Shown piece by piece: positions 26,678-34,793 of a stretch of DNA of 40,088 bases. Every line of letters starts with the position of its first letter. Position 1 is the first letter of the stretch. Location of the stretch: contig NZ_CAKKLV010000032.1 of the NCBI RefSeq assembly GCF_918698115.1, positions 1 to 40,088 of the forward strand, in the 5' to 3' direction. Both the position numbers and the translations under genes were made by a program. This DNA is from Peribacillus sp. Bi96. GTDB taxonomy: Bacteria > Bacillota > Bacilli > Bacillales > DSM-1321. The notes below the pieces were generated by a model. It had not been told where the DNA came from. It was given only the letters and a program-made list of their open reading frames with translations, and did not search any database.

Positions 26678-28096
26678 TTGTTAAGATGCATTACATCTAA
26701 TGAGGATACCTTAATAGCATCAAATTGTAACGTTGATACTACTAAAATACTCTCTACTAAAAAGGCGTTGCTTTGCCCGAATTGCAAAAGCACTGTTATT
26801 TATAAGCCAGGAAAGGTAAAAAGACCTCATTTCGCACATCATAATTCAGAATGTGTTACAGATTATCATGAGCCAGAAACTGACTCCCATGTAAAAGGAA
26901 AAGAAATTCTATATAAATTACTTAAGAGTCGATTTCCAAGAGCTGAAATAGAATATGAAGTATATATTCCAGAAACCAAACAAATTGCAGATGTATTTAT
27001 AAAGCACACTCATGGGAATTTTAAAGGATTAAGGTGGGCTATTGAATTTCAGCATAGTCAACTTAGTCTTACTGATTGGGAAAGTAGGCATAACCTTTAT
27101 AACACTGCTGGAATACAAGCATTTTGGATTTTAGATAAAACTACGTATCTTAAATTTTCTAGAGCCAAGGATCATACAGACGCAAGAAAAAGAAACGAAT
27201 TAGAGAAAAAGCTTTATGGTGAGGTTGGGCTTTGTTACTTCTTGGATATAGAAAAAGAAGAGCTAACAATCGATTTTAATTTTGAAACAGTAACAGAAAA
27301 TAATGTCTTTAATCGAAAAAGGGTAACAACAAATTATACTTATCATCGTCCTAAAGAACATGCTGCTCCTATAAACAAGATTAGATTTAGAATGAACGAT
27401 GAATTTAAATATAGTGTGATGCTGTTTGATGAGATTGAGGACAAAATGAATGATAGGCTTATATGGATTATTAAGAAACTAAAGCGTGAACACGAAGTGC
27501 TACTAGAAGAGGAATTACAATTACGAATTCCTGAAAAGAAAGGTTTTGCCAACACTATTTATCAAGATGGTGAAGCGCATATTGCTCGCAGATTTATTCA
27601 AGATAATGAGAGAGACATAGCTGAAGATATTAGGGATTTATCAGATAAAGATTTCTTTGAAAAATATAAAGGTCTTATTGATAAGCTAATACTAAATATT
27701 CATACGTTTAACGCATTGAAAAAAAGCCAGCAATTAAAACATAAAATAATTGTTGATCTTAATCATTCATGGGATATGTATAAAATCTCCTTCCTAGTTG
27801 CTCAAGCAACTAATTCTTTAGAAGAGTATTTAACAATGAAAACCCAAGATAAAATTTCGTTAGTTGAGTATGCATATAACACATATAAAGACGTTTTTGA
27901 AAAACTTGCTTCTCGTCATACCGAATTGACTAACATTGCCTTAAAAAAAATAAAATGGTTTTTAGTACCATATAACAAGAACCCTAATGCCATTGACTAT
28001 GCACTTGTTTATCGCCACTGTAAAACAACCAAAGAAATTGACGAATATTTACATCAAATTGATGAAAGGATTATAAAATATAACCCTTTTTATTAA
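26678..28096 (+). CDS. CoiA-like nuclease
   Basis: 472 residues from TTG 26678, behind AAGGTG; the GTG at 26669 is part of the ribosome site. The N-terminus has a CPNC...HFAHH zinc-finger-like block (about residues 32-55) as in CoiA. The nuclease region follows, with KGKEILYKLL, an IADVFI strand and AIEFQHS about 20 residues later, the D...EFQ pattern of the PD-(D/E)XK fold. The rest is helical. CoiA proteins act in natural competence, but this copy is far from the coiA-pepF locus and sits in a mobile region, so it may be an element-borne nuclease. Followed by a terminator. Confidence 0.82.
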   Translation: MLRCITSNEDTLIASNCNVDTTKILSTKKALLCPNCKSTVIYKPGKVKRPHFAHHNSECVTDYHEPETDSHVKGKEILYKLLKSRFPRAEIEYEVYIPETKQIADVFIKHTHGNFKGLRWAIEFQHSQLSLTDWESRHNLYNTAGIQAFWILDKTTYLKFSRAKDHTDARKRNELEKKLYGEVGLCYFLDIEKEELTIDFNFETVTENNVFNRKRVTTNYTYHRPKEHAAPINKIRFRMNDEFKYSVMLFDEIEDKMNDRLIWIIKKLKREHEVLLEEELQLRIPEKKGFANTIYQDGEAHIARRFIQDNERDIAEDIRDLSDKDFFEKYKGLIDKLILNIHTFNALKKSQQLKHKIIVDLNHSWDMYKISFLVAQATNSLEEYLTMKTQDKISLVEYAYNTYKDVFEKLASRHTELTNIALKKIKWFLVPYNKNPNAIDYALVYRHCKTTKEIDEYLHQIDERIIKYNPFY

Positions 28097-28097
28097 G

Positions 28098-28136
28098 AAG
28101 AGCATGTTTAATACATGCTCTTACTTCTTTTCTTAA
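28098..28136 (+). terminator. Terminator after the CoiA-like gene
   Basis: AAGAGCATGT-TTAAT-ACATGCTCTT (28098-28122), ten base pairs, followed by a pyrimidine-rich tail with T-runs. Confidence 0.75.
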
Positions 28137-28139
28137 TGT

Positions 28140-28169
28140 TATAGATAGTCATTCTTGTTACACCGGTTT
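28140..28169 (-). pseudogene. Remnant of a helix-turn-helix tail (copy 3)
   Basis: Minus-strand TETGVTRMTIYNIKK; the frame runs on to a stop at about 28110. The DNA block TATAGATAGTCATTCTTGTT is identical to copy 1. Confidence 0.5.
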
Positions 28170-28247
28170 CGGTAAATAGTTCAGGACGTTCGTAAAAGGT
28201 ACGTGTATAAAAGTTATAATGTATTGAAACGTGCGAAAGGGGATTTT

Positions 28248-28400
28248 ATGTCTTGGTGGGAAGTAGCATTTTATATTTTCTTATCCTGCGGTGGTGTGGG
28301 AATTGTTGGATTGTTTATTATCGCAATTTTAAGAGTGGTAGCATCAGCGATTCAGCCATTATCAGACCGTGTAAGCAAAATATGGAATCATTGGTTTTAG
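28248..28400 (+). CDS. Small single-helix membrane protein
   Basis: 50 residues from ATG 28248 with AAAGGGG upstream: MSWWEVAFYIFLSCGG starts a single long hydrophobic helix (about residues 6-30), then a polar tail. No family recognised. It shares an identical terminator with the next gene. Length and helix suggest a toxin, a holin-like peptide or a small membrane subunit; this is open. Confidence 0.6.
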   Translation: MSWWEVAFYIFLSCGGVGIVGLFIIAILRVVASAIQPLSDRVSKIWNHWF

Positions 28401-28407
28401 CCAGATT

Positions 28408-28440
28408 GAAGTGCGACCGTTTAACAGCGGTCTTTTTTTT
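28408..28440 (+). terminator. Terminator, first of two identical copies
   Basis: GACCG-TTTAACAG-CGGTC stem with eight T. The 33-base segment from GAAGTGC to the T-run is identical to 29119-29151. Confidence 0.92.
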
Positions 28441-28514
28441 ATTAGAAAAAGGTGTTTCTTTGTTTTTATAGAATTTTTATTAGTTGGTATAAATAAAATT
28501 AAGGGGATTTTAAA

Positions 28515-29108
28515 ATGGGATTTGATAATATTCTTAGTGTACAGTCTTTGAAAGATGATCTTAAAAATTTATGTATTGAGTTTCGTACCAAATATGACCG
28601 ATATGAATCTTCAACCGAATACGTATCAAAGAAAGATGAAGCTTGTCAAAAAGCATTAAATGATTTTAAAGAATACTTTGAAACAAAAGGTTGCTCAATA
28701 ACAGAAGAAATGAACGGCGATTCTTTAACGCTCATAGTTAATAAAATCAATTCAGGTCGCTTCTTTGCTTCTTTGGAAGCTAGTCAGGATAAAACCTTAC
28801 ATTTTAAAATTCCTGAAAGTGAATATTATCAAACGATTTCAATTATTGAGCGAGATTCAAATGAATCCTCGCATTTCCAAGGATATTTGCACAATGATGA
28901 ACTTAAATTTAATGCAATTAAAGACCACCAAAAGGATGACCCGAATTTCTATATAGAACAGATTGAAAAGATTAAAGAAGATATTAAGGACATTGATGAA
29001 AAGATTAATGATGCTAATCCTGAATTTAAATATGAATTGTACGATCGAAACATTTTTTTAGATGACTTTGTTGAATTTCTGAATATTGTCGATAAAGAAA
29101 TTAAGTAA
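28515..29108 (+). CDS. Unrecognised acidic coiled-coil protein
   Basis: 197 residues, no membrane segment. Residues about 148-175 (IEQIEKIKEDIKDIDEKIND) form a coiled coil; the middle holds short beta-like strands. AAGGGGA precedes ATG. No family recognised. It shares its terminator sequence with the small membrane protein gene upstream; the two may be related cargo. Confidence 0.72.
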   Translation: MGFDNILSVQSLKDDLKNLCIEFRTKYDRYESSTEYVSKKDEACQKALNDFKEYFETKGCSITEEMNGDSLTLIVNKINSGRFFASLEASQDKTLHFKIPESEYYQTISIIERDSNESSHFQGYLHNDELKFNAIKDHQKDDPNFYIEQIEKIKEDIKDIDEKINDANPEFKYELYDRNIFLDDFVEFLNIVDKEIK

Positions 29109-29118
29109 GTTGCTTTAT

Positions 29119-29151
29119 GAAGTGCGACCGTTTAACAGCGGTCTTTTTTTT
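29119..29151 (+). terminator. Terminator, second identical copy
   Basis: The same 33 bases as 28408-28440, placed after the stop of the gene at 28515. Confidence 0.92.
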
Positions 29152-29172
29152 GTCTATTTACCTTTTCTTTAG

Positions 29173-29295
29173 TGTCTAAAAGTTACAAGTTCTAGAGACT
29201 TGAAAAAACCCTTCAATTCGCCCTAAAAATAACCCTTCAAAATGTCCGGAAGTTAGTCTAGAATAAAATTACAGAAGTTAATAAACTTTTAGACA
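29173..29295 (+). other. Candidate res site of the adjacent resolvase
   Basis: TGTCTAAAAGTT (29173-29184) and its exact complement AACTTTTAGACA (29284-29295) face each other across 99 bases, directly upstream of the resolvase gene. Serine resolvases bind inverted 12-bp half-sites in a region of this size next to their own gene. Confidence 0.6.
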
Positions 29296-29316
29296 AATGA
29301 AAAGAGGTTATACATA

Positions 29317-29886
29317 ATGGCTATTATAGGATACGGACGTGTAAGCACCATTGATCAATCATTAGATTTACAGGAAGAGAAGTTAAGGGAATATGGCTGT
29401 GAGAAGATATTCATGGAGAAACAAAGTGGTGCTAAAAGTGATCGTGAGGAACTGATTAAGGCGTTGGACTATTTAAGGGAAGGTGACAAGCTGGTTGTTT
29501 ACAAAATAGACAGACTAGCTAGGAGTACATTTGATTTACAAAAGATTGCTAAGGATTTAGAAGAACGTGGAATAGCTTTAGTATTCATCAAAGAACAGAT
29601 TGATTTTAGTACACCATCAGGAAAGCTAATGTTTACTATGCTGGGGGCTATTGCTGAGTTTGAACGTGATTTAATCAAAGATAGAACCACTGAGGGACGT
29701 GAAAGGGCAAAAGCTAAAGGAACTCATATGGGACGTAAAGGGAAGGACGAGAAGGACGTTAAGAAGGCTTTAAAGCTGTATGATGAAAGAGAATCTAATG
29801 GTTTAAGTGTTAATGATATAGCCAAAATGACGGGTGTCCCACGTTCCACTATTTACGCTAAAGTTAAAGAGATGACTAAGCAATAG
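29317..29886 (+). CDS. Serine recombinase (resolvase/invertase)
   Basis: 189 residues. The catalytic serine lies in YGRVST (Ser10, GYGRVSTIDQS), with KIDRLARSTFDLQ holding the Arg pair and IAEFERDLIKDRTTEGRERA the long E helix. The C-terminal SVNDIAKMTGVPRSTIYAKV is the helix-turn-helix. Size fits the Tn3-resolvase/invertase group. AAGAGG precedes ATG. A candidate res site is upstream. A damaged second copy of the gene lies at 34787. It should resolve cointegrates or stabilise the replicon rather than integrate. Confidence 0.95.
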   Translation: MAIIGYGRVSTIDQSLDLQEEKLREYGCEKIFMEKQSGAKSDREELIKALDYLREGDKLVVYKIDRLARSTFDLQKIAKDLEERGIALVFIKEQIDFSTPSGKLMFTMLGAIAEFERDLIKDRTTEGRERAKAKGTHMGRKGKDEKDVKKALKLYDERESNGLSVNDIAKMTGVPRSTIYAKVKEMTKQ

Positions 29887-30091
29887 CTAATCGTCTTTTT
29901 TTGCTGCTTGTAGGGGCAGTGTACTGTCATTTACCCGATAATTTGCACTTATTTTATTTTAAGTGTTATTTTGCACATCCAACTAAAAACTCAGCTACCT
30001 TTACATGAGAAAAGGGTAGTAGTGTTTAAGTAATTATTCGAATAGATAAAAGGCTTGATAATATTAAGATTTGCTGAAGAAACAAAGGCAC

Positions 30092-30133
30092 AAAAAAGGA
30101 AGAGGAACTACAAATGTCCCTCTTCCTTTTTTT
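30092..30133 (+). terminator. Bidirectional terminator
   Basis: AAAAAAGGAAGAGG (30092-30105) pairs with CCTCTTCCTTTTTT (30119-30132), a perfect 14-base-pair stem with A and T ends. It may end the resolvase transcript, and on the minus strand the small gene at 30137. The 200 bases before it hold no gene. Confidence 0.85.
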
Positions 30134-30136
30134 ACT

Positions 30137-30253
30137 TTATTTTTTTGAAATTTTTCGTAATAAATATAAAGCGTATATGATAGCTGGTATAGCTCCAATC
30201 ATTAAAATCATGTTTATTAAACCAAAAATAAAATAAGAAGACGATACATTCAT
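30137..30253 (-). CDS. 38-residue hydrophobic small protein
   Basis: ATG 30253 begins MNVSSSYFIFGLINMILMIG; the rest is one long hydrophobic helix and a basic tail RKISKK. GGGGTTG lies upstream and a strong terminator lies right after the stop. No family recognised. The tight fit between start site and terminator supports a real gene. Confidence 0.5.
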   Translation of the reverse strand: MNVSSSYFIFGLINMILMIGAIPAIIYALYLLRKISKK

Positions 30254-30339
30254 TTTAATTCAACCCCATTAAAAATTTTAATCTCTATATGTGTATCTTT
30301 GATAAACACGAGCAACTTTACTAGTTTTATTTAAAGAAG

Positions 30340-30620
30340 TAAGTTGAGATAACTAGTAAGAACTATATAGCCATTAGAAAGGTTAACATTCAATTTATAA
30401 GTTCCTACAGCATTCATATCATAACCTACTTTTTCAGCTTTTGAATCAGAAACTTCACATGAAGCATCTACATCTGACCAAAAAGTACCTTTTGTTCCTG
30501 TACATCACTATATCTCATTTTCAACCCATAATCACCAACAGAATAATGATTACCTAATTTCTTATTAATTACATTAATGAATTAAGTTGATTGTCAGACA
30601 ATGTATATTCATCATTGAAC
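30340..30620 (-). pseudogene. Decayed gene of unknown secreted-type protein
   Basis: Minus-strand fragments in different frames read DEYTLSDNQLNSLM, then NHYSVGDYGLKMRYSD, then a frameshift to FWSDVDASCEVSDSKAEKVG and YDMNAVGTYKLNVNLSNGY. The beta-rich, hydrophilic style is of a secreted or surface protein. Stops and a frameshift break it and no start is seen. The family is not recognised. Confidence 0.5.
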
Positions 30621-30691
30621 AAAATCCTGTAAATGAAAGAAAAACTCGTGAAATGCTCCATAGAAGCAGGCGGAAATTAAAAAAAAAGCAA

Positions 30692-30737
30692 AAATAAAAG
30701 CCTAACCAAGATTTTTAGTCTCGATTAGGCTTTTATT
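30692..30737 (-). terminator. Bidirectional terminator after the 42-residue gene
   Basis: AATAAAAGCCTAA (30692-30704) pairs with TTAGGCTTTTATT (30725-30737). It carries the stop codon of the minus-strand gene at its right arm and can act in both directions. Confidence 0.85.
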
Positions 30738-30861
30738 TTTTGGCTTTTATTTGATTCATTTCTGCCAGAATTTCTTTAGCACGCTGCTCAGCACGTTCAT
30801 AATTTCTTTCCTCAACTTCGATGAGCTTTCCATCAATTATAAAATTGTAATGGTATTTCAT
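30733..30861 (-). CDS. 42-residue small protein
   Basis: ATG 30861 after a strong GGAGG starts MKYHYNFIIDGKLIEVEERN, followed by YERAEQRAKEILAEMNQIKA. A short beta part and a long charged helix. A longer open frame to 31191 exists but lacks a start signal. A TTTACA and an AT-rich -10-like stretch lie about 60 bases upstream. No family recognised. Confidence 0.6.
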   Translation of the reverse strand: MKYHYNFIIDGKLIEVEERNYERAEQRAKEILAEMNQIKAKK

Positions 30862-31747
30862 GAACAATTCCTCCTTCTTTGTTGTTCCATAATATAACAT
30901 ATATTTATATGTTTTTTCCTTTGAAAATGTAAAGATTAGATTTTTAAAGTTCACGGTCAAACCGCATTTTGGGTCCTGTAGTGTGAACGACACTTCACAC
31001 GTTATTATAGTTAAAAAAGTGGTAGGGCGTACCTTTAAGTCTTTCCTCGAACTCATTTGGATCCCTGCGGATTTGTAACTGAATCTTCTATCAATGGAGG
31101 GTAAACATTGTTTACCTTGACCTGCTTGATATGCTTCTCTTCTTGTGCTCTCTATGTTGTATCCATCATCGATTGAACTACCTATCATCATAACGTCATG
31201 CTCCTTGCTTACTCATAGCATAATACATCAACCATCATAAGCATAACGACATAACCCATTAGACATATCATCTATCATTGGTAGGGATACAAAACAGACT
31301 GCACCTTACTGTCACTGCTGGTTCACTCATTGAAGCATACTGATAGAACATATGATTCACCATCACTGTACCTCTGAGCACCACCCAGGACCTCTATACA
31401 TATCAATAGCTTATCTGTATCAGCTGTATCAGTTAGATATAAGTAGCAACTACCTTCATTACCTTATATAGGGGTAGCATCAGGATAATGCGTATTTACA
31501 ACGATAAGCATTCTGATACAAGTCATATGGACATTATGAACTCTATTTTGTAGGTGATTGGATTGTGTCTAAAAAGGCTCTACACTATTGAGATTGTGAA
31601 AAAATGTACTTAAACTAAAGGGGCAGGTTAGTGGAATAAGGAATATGGTTAAATGATATTTACGGAGGAAGATATGACTTCAAATGAAAACATTCCAAAT
31701 TTCCCTATAAATGGTGATACACTATAAAAAAAGGAGGGCAATTCAGA
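30862..31747 (+). other. Non-coding gap, 890 bases
   Basis: No credible gene. Two perfect dyads: GTGTGAA/TTCACAC (30982-31001) and GGTAAAC-ATT-GTTTACC (31101-31117). From about 31170 to 31540 the plus strand is poor in G and rich in CAT, ATA and TAA words, with a tandem CTGTATCAG x2 at 31415-31432. Palindromic repeat copy 2 lies at 31614. It may be a decayed gene or an old replicon. Confidence 0.5.
31614..31632 (+). repeat. Short palindromic repeat, type B (copy 2)
   Basis: ACTAAAGGGGCAGGTTAGT. Upstream GATTGTGAAAAAATGTACTT matches the sequence before type A copies at 32488 and 36990. Confidence 0.75.
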
Positions 31748-32083
31748 TTGGAATTCAAGTTTGGGAACGGTGCTATTGTGCTACCCCCTTTACACATTAC
31801 GATTATCGCAATAATTATTATTTTCTTTTTAGTAAGGTGGAGCAAGCAATTAGAAACACGACGATTTACGATTTTCTTTTACTTTCTGATAAGCACTTAC
31901 ATTGCTCCAATTTTTTCTCGCAGTACAAAAGAAGGTGTCTTTCAGCTATGGATTCCGTTGGGTTTTATATTAGTTTTCTTTTACTTGTTTTGCAGTAAAA
32001 GAAACCATCCATCTAAAATGAAAGCGTGTATTTTAGGACTTTGCATAGCATTATATCAGTTAATTCTTCAATATCTTAGGTAG
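31748..32083 (+). CDS. Small polytopic membrane protein
   Basis: 111 residues from TTG 31748, behind AAAGGAGGG; no ATG fits. Three to four helices: LPPLHITIIAIIIIFFLV, TIFFYFLISTYIAPIF, LWIPLGFILVFFYLF and ACILGLCIALYQLIL. No family recognised. Followed by palindromic repeat copy 3 and a double hairpin terminator. Confidence 0.65.
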   Translation: MEFKFGNGAIVLPPLHITIIAIIIIFFLVRWSKQLETRRFTIFFYFLISTYIAPIFSRSTKEGVFQLWIPLGFILVFFYLFCSKRNHPSKMKACILGLCIALYQLILQYLR

Positions 32084-32096
32084 CTTTTGGTATTCC

Positions 32097-32115
32097 ACTA
32101 ACGGGGCAGGTTAGT
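32097..32115 (+). repeat. Short palindromic repeat, type B (copy 3)
   Basis: ACTAACGGGGCAGGTTAGT, the full type B form, 14 bases after the stop of the gene at 31748. Confidence 0.8.
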
Positions 32116-32162
32116 TTTATATGACATATCTACTATGGATGAATCAAATAGAAAAAAATAGA

Positions 32163-32216
32163 GGCTGTCGAGGGTTTCTCGACAGCCTGAGGAGCTTTCA
32201 GCTCCTTTTTATTTTT
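32163..32216 (+). terminator. Double hairpin terminator
   Basis: AGGCTGTCGA/TCGACAGCCT (32162-32188) then GGAGCT-TTC-AGCTCC (32190-32204) with a T-rich tail. Read on the minus strand the first hairpin has no T-run. Confidence 0.85.
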
Positions 32217-32220
32217 GCGA

Positions 32221-32406
32221 TTATACTTCTTTTTTTGCATATATTCTGTTAATTAATCCGACGATGCTAATTAAAATCATGGCAGCCACATTAGTAGCTA
32301 TATTAAATTGTTCATTATCACTAAAAACATTAACAACGCAAACTACGAAAAAAATAACTAATAAGATGTTTTTGAAGTTATTTGTAAAAGTTTTGATTGT
32401 AAACAT
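32221..32406 (-). CDS. Small two-helix membrane protein
   Basis: 61 residues with two helices (ILLVIFFVVCVVNVF and ATNVAAMILISIVGLINRIY) and a basic KKEV tail. The ATG at 32406 overlaps the only AAAGG motif, so the start is uncertain. No family recognised. Confidence 0.45.
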   Translation of the reverse strand: MFTIKTFTNNFKNILLVIFFVVCVVNVFSDNEQFNIATNVAAMILISIVGLINRIYAKKEV

Positions 32407-32487
32407 CCTTTCTTTATTATTATTCTATTATACAAATTGGATATTTATATTAAAGTATATAGCGAAGATTGTGAAGAAATGTACTTA

Positions 32488-32507
32488 AACTAACGGGTGC
32501 GCTAGTT
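32488..32507 (+). repeat. Short palindromic repeat, type A (copy 4)
   Basis: AACTAACGGGTGCGCTAGTT; preceded by GATTGTGAAGAAATGTACTT, the same leader as copies 2 and 8. Confidence 0.85.
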
Positions 32508-32549
32508 GCTTAAGGAAGACGTTTAAATGACTTATTTCTGCTGATGGTT

Positions 32550-32589
32550 AAAGAAAATTTTAACACCGTCTGAATAATAGGACGGTGTT
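32550..32589 (-). terminator. Terminator after the spoVB-like gene
   Basis: AACACCGTC (32562-32570) pairs with GACGGTGTT (32581-32589). On the minus strand an AAAATTTTC tail follows. Moderate strength. Confidence 0.6.
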
Positions 32590-32654
32590 AAGTGTGTTAA
32601 AAGAAAAATTAAATAACTGTATTGTCACCGATCAGTAAGTTAGTTAAATGTATG

Positions 32655-34190
32655 CTACTTATGCAATTTTTTAAAATCAATGATTTTGAAAAAAAGTAGA
32701 AATAGTAGATAACTAAGCAAGGAAATCGTTAAAGATATAACCAATATCACGATTGAATTTGTAGTCTCATTTTCAATATATTTAAATGTAATTAATCCAC
32801 CGTACCCCATAATAATACCGGATAAAATAACTTTGATAGTATCGATTAGGTTTAAATAAAACCCAATTAATTTTTTAATTGAAAAGAAATGAAGGGATGT
32901 ACCTAAGGTCAATCCTATATTTAAAGATAGGGCGACTCCATAAATCCCTAATTCAGGGTTTGAAGCAAGAAGGACTATAGAAATTAAGGATATTATAGAA
33001 GCCACTAAATTATTTATCATGACAGTTTTCGCTTTTCCTAAACCAATCAGTACTGCTTGAAAGGGAGTACGGAAATAGTGTAATAGAAAGAATGGCCCCA
33101 TGATTTTAAGAAAAGCACCTGCTTCTGGTGACTTATATATCAGAGTCGTTAAGGGCTCTGCAAAAACGTACAAAATGATTGTCCATGGAACGCCTACAAT
33201 CAAAGCTATGTTTACAGCTTGTTGAATTCTTTTCTTAATAAGAAGATGATTATTATTCTCTTTCGATTCACTAATGGCTGGTACTAAAGCTACTGATAAA
33301 GAATTCGTTACAAAACCCGGAAGAAGCATTAAAGGTATAGCATATCCCATCACAATACCATATTGTTTTGTAGCTAAAGCCGTTCCAATACCGGCCAGAG
33401 CCAAACTTTGTGTAATCAGAATGGGCTGAATAATTCCTATCAAAGATTGTATAAAGCCGTTTCCAGTTGTCGGCAGACCAGTTTGAAGTAAATCGAAGAA
33501 AATTTCCTTACCTTTGCTGAGCTGTTTAATAAAGGAATGGTGTAATTTGAATTTTTTATGTTTGGACCATTTAAAAACAGAAAATAAATATAGTAGAGAA
33601 AATCCTTCTCCAATAATGCCACAAAGAACTGCCCCAGCTGCAGCATATTCGATTCCGTAAGGAAGAAGCCACTGAACTAGAAAAAATATAAGCCCAATTC
33701 TAACAACTTGCTCAATTACTTGGGATAGCGCAATTGGCGTCATGTTTTGTTTGCCACGGAAATATCCTTTTATGACTGAAGAAACTGCCACAATAGGGAC
33801 TATCGGTATAACGGCAAGTAAAGAATAATAAGCTCTTTGATCTGTTAAGAAGTGTGAAGATAATGCCTTAGCACCGAAAATTGCAATAATCATTAAAATA
33901 AATCCCAAAAAGCTAGTAGTTACTAATGATACAATCAGGATTTTTTTTACACGTCTATAGTTTCCCTTTATTTCAGCTTCAGCAACCAGTTTAGATATAG
34001 CTATGGGAAGTCCTAACGTAGTTAATGTAATTAAAAGACCAGTAACAGGCATTGCCATCATGATAAGTCCGACGCCTTCAGGACCTATTACATTTGCTAA
34101 TACTATTCCGTTAGCGAATCCCAATATCTTTGTAATGAATGCGGCAACTGTTAAAATCATAGTTCCTTTAAAAAGAGTTTGTTTAGTCAT
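32655..34190 (-). CDS. SpoVB-like polysaccharide flippase (MVF/MOP family)
   Basis: 511 residues with about 14 membrane helices. MTKQTLFKGTMILTVAAFI, the GLPIAISKLVAEAE block near residue 60, SSVIKGYFRGKQNMTP near 135 and PYGIEYAAAGA near 180 follow SpoVB closely. B. subtilis SpoVB is needed for spore cortex, likely moving lipid-linked sugars across the membrane. ATG 34190 follows AAAGGGTGA; a TTG at 34193 is too close to it. It is in a variable region with palindromic repeats, not in the usual spoVB neighbourhood, so it may be an extra paralogue; hence no gene symbol. Confidence 0.88.
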   Translation of the reverse strand: MTKQTLFKGTMILTVAAFITKILGFANGIVLANVIGPEGVGLIMMAMPVTGLLITLTTLGLPIAISKLVAEAEIKGNYRRVKKILIVSLVTTSFLGFILMIIAIFGAKALSSHFLTDQRAYYSLLAVIPIVPIVAVSSVIKGYFRGKQNMTPIALSQVIEQVVRIGLIFFLVQWLLPYGIEYAAAGAVLCGIIGEGFSLLYLFSVFKWSKHKKFKLHHSFIKQLSKGKEIFFDLLQTGLPTTGNGFIQSLIGIIQPILITQSLALAGIGTALATKQYGIVMGYAIPLMLLPGFVTNSLSVALVPAISESKENNNHLLIKKRIQQAVNIALIVGVPWTIILYVFAEPLTTLIYKSPEAGAFLKIMGPFFLLHYFRTPFQAVLIGLGKAKTVMINNLVASIISLISIVLLASNPELGIYGVALSLNIGLTLGTSLHFFSIKKLIGFYLNLIDTIKVILSGIIMGYGGLITFKYIENETTNSIVILVISLTISLLSYLLFLLFFKIIDFKKLHK

Positions 34191-34301
34191 CAATTATTCA
34201 CCCTTTATCTTGTCCATATTTGAATATATGCAGGATAAAGGTAAACTAGCTTTCTATATTTTTCTTGTAGAACTAACGAGTATTTTTGGAGATTTGAGCA
34301 T

Positions 34302-34331
34302 AAAAAAACACTCATCTATAAAATGAGTGTC
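34302..34331 (-). terminator. Terminator of ypbS-like copy 1
   Basis: ACACTCAT/ATGAGTGT (34308-34330) with seven T on the minus-strand side. It lies just outside the duplicated block; copy 2 has a different terminator at the same place. Confidence 0.85.
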
Positions 34332-34793
34332 AGGAGGTCGAGGGTTAACACCGATATTCGGTGCTTTTTCTTACGACTAAGAGATCAGTAAATTATTTTA
34401 CTTTAATGACTCCACATATGAATGAACCATTTCTGGGGTAACTAATTTACGAGTAGGTATTAGCCTTTGGTTTGCAAGAACATTGATTTGCATAGTGATT
34501 TGATTAATATGGTCTGTTGTAAAATCCTTTTCAGCCTTACATAATTCTATAGCTCCTTGAATATAATCTTCACGTTGTTGGTCTAATAGGGAAAATTTAG
34601 TAAAAAGTTGATTTTGTTTTTGAGCATGTAACGTAAGGGCTTTATGTACACTCATTGTCCTTCACTCCTATAATTTTTTCTATTTTTCTAATAGCTACTT
34701 CTATATTAACATCATCATTTTTTTAGCAATAGCAAAAACTATAAAAGATAAATCCAAAAGGTAGTTGTTTCACGCATCGGATGTGATTATGAA
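34332..34793 (+). repeat. Duplicated block, copy 1 (462 bases)
   Basis: Almost identical to 39494-39947 over its whole length; the main difference is an extra eight bases (TATTTTTC) near 34699 and a few substitutions. It holds a ypbS-like gene and its promoter region, and a plus-strand hairpin ACACCG-ATAT-TCGGTGC with T-run (34348-34370). The right edge GATTATGAA runs straight into the resolvase pseudogene. Confidence 0.93.
34398..34655 (-). CDS. YpbS-like DUF2533 protein, copy 1
   Basis: 85 residues, MSVHKALTLHAQKQNQLFTK and a helical, charged body, the pattern of B. subtilis YpbS (DUF2533), a small protein of unknown role. AGGAGTGAAGG precedes ATG. It differs from the copy at 39560 by Lys for Glu at residue 20. 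No TM segment. Confidence 0.85.
   Translation of the reverse strand: MSVHKALTLHAQKQNQLFTKFSLLDQQREDYIQGAIELCKAEKDFTTDHINQITMQINVLANQRLIPTRKLVTPEMVHSYVESLK

Noticed and set aside
30733..31191. 152-residue minus-strand frame
   Set aside because: Only the last 42 residues have a start with a strong ribosome site; the upstream part has composition of non-coding DNA and lacks a start signal.
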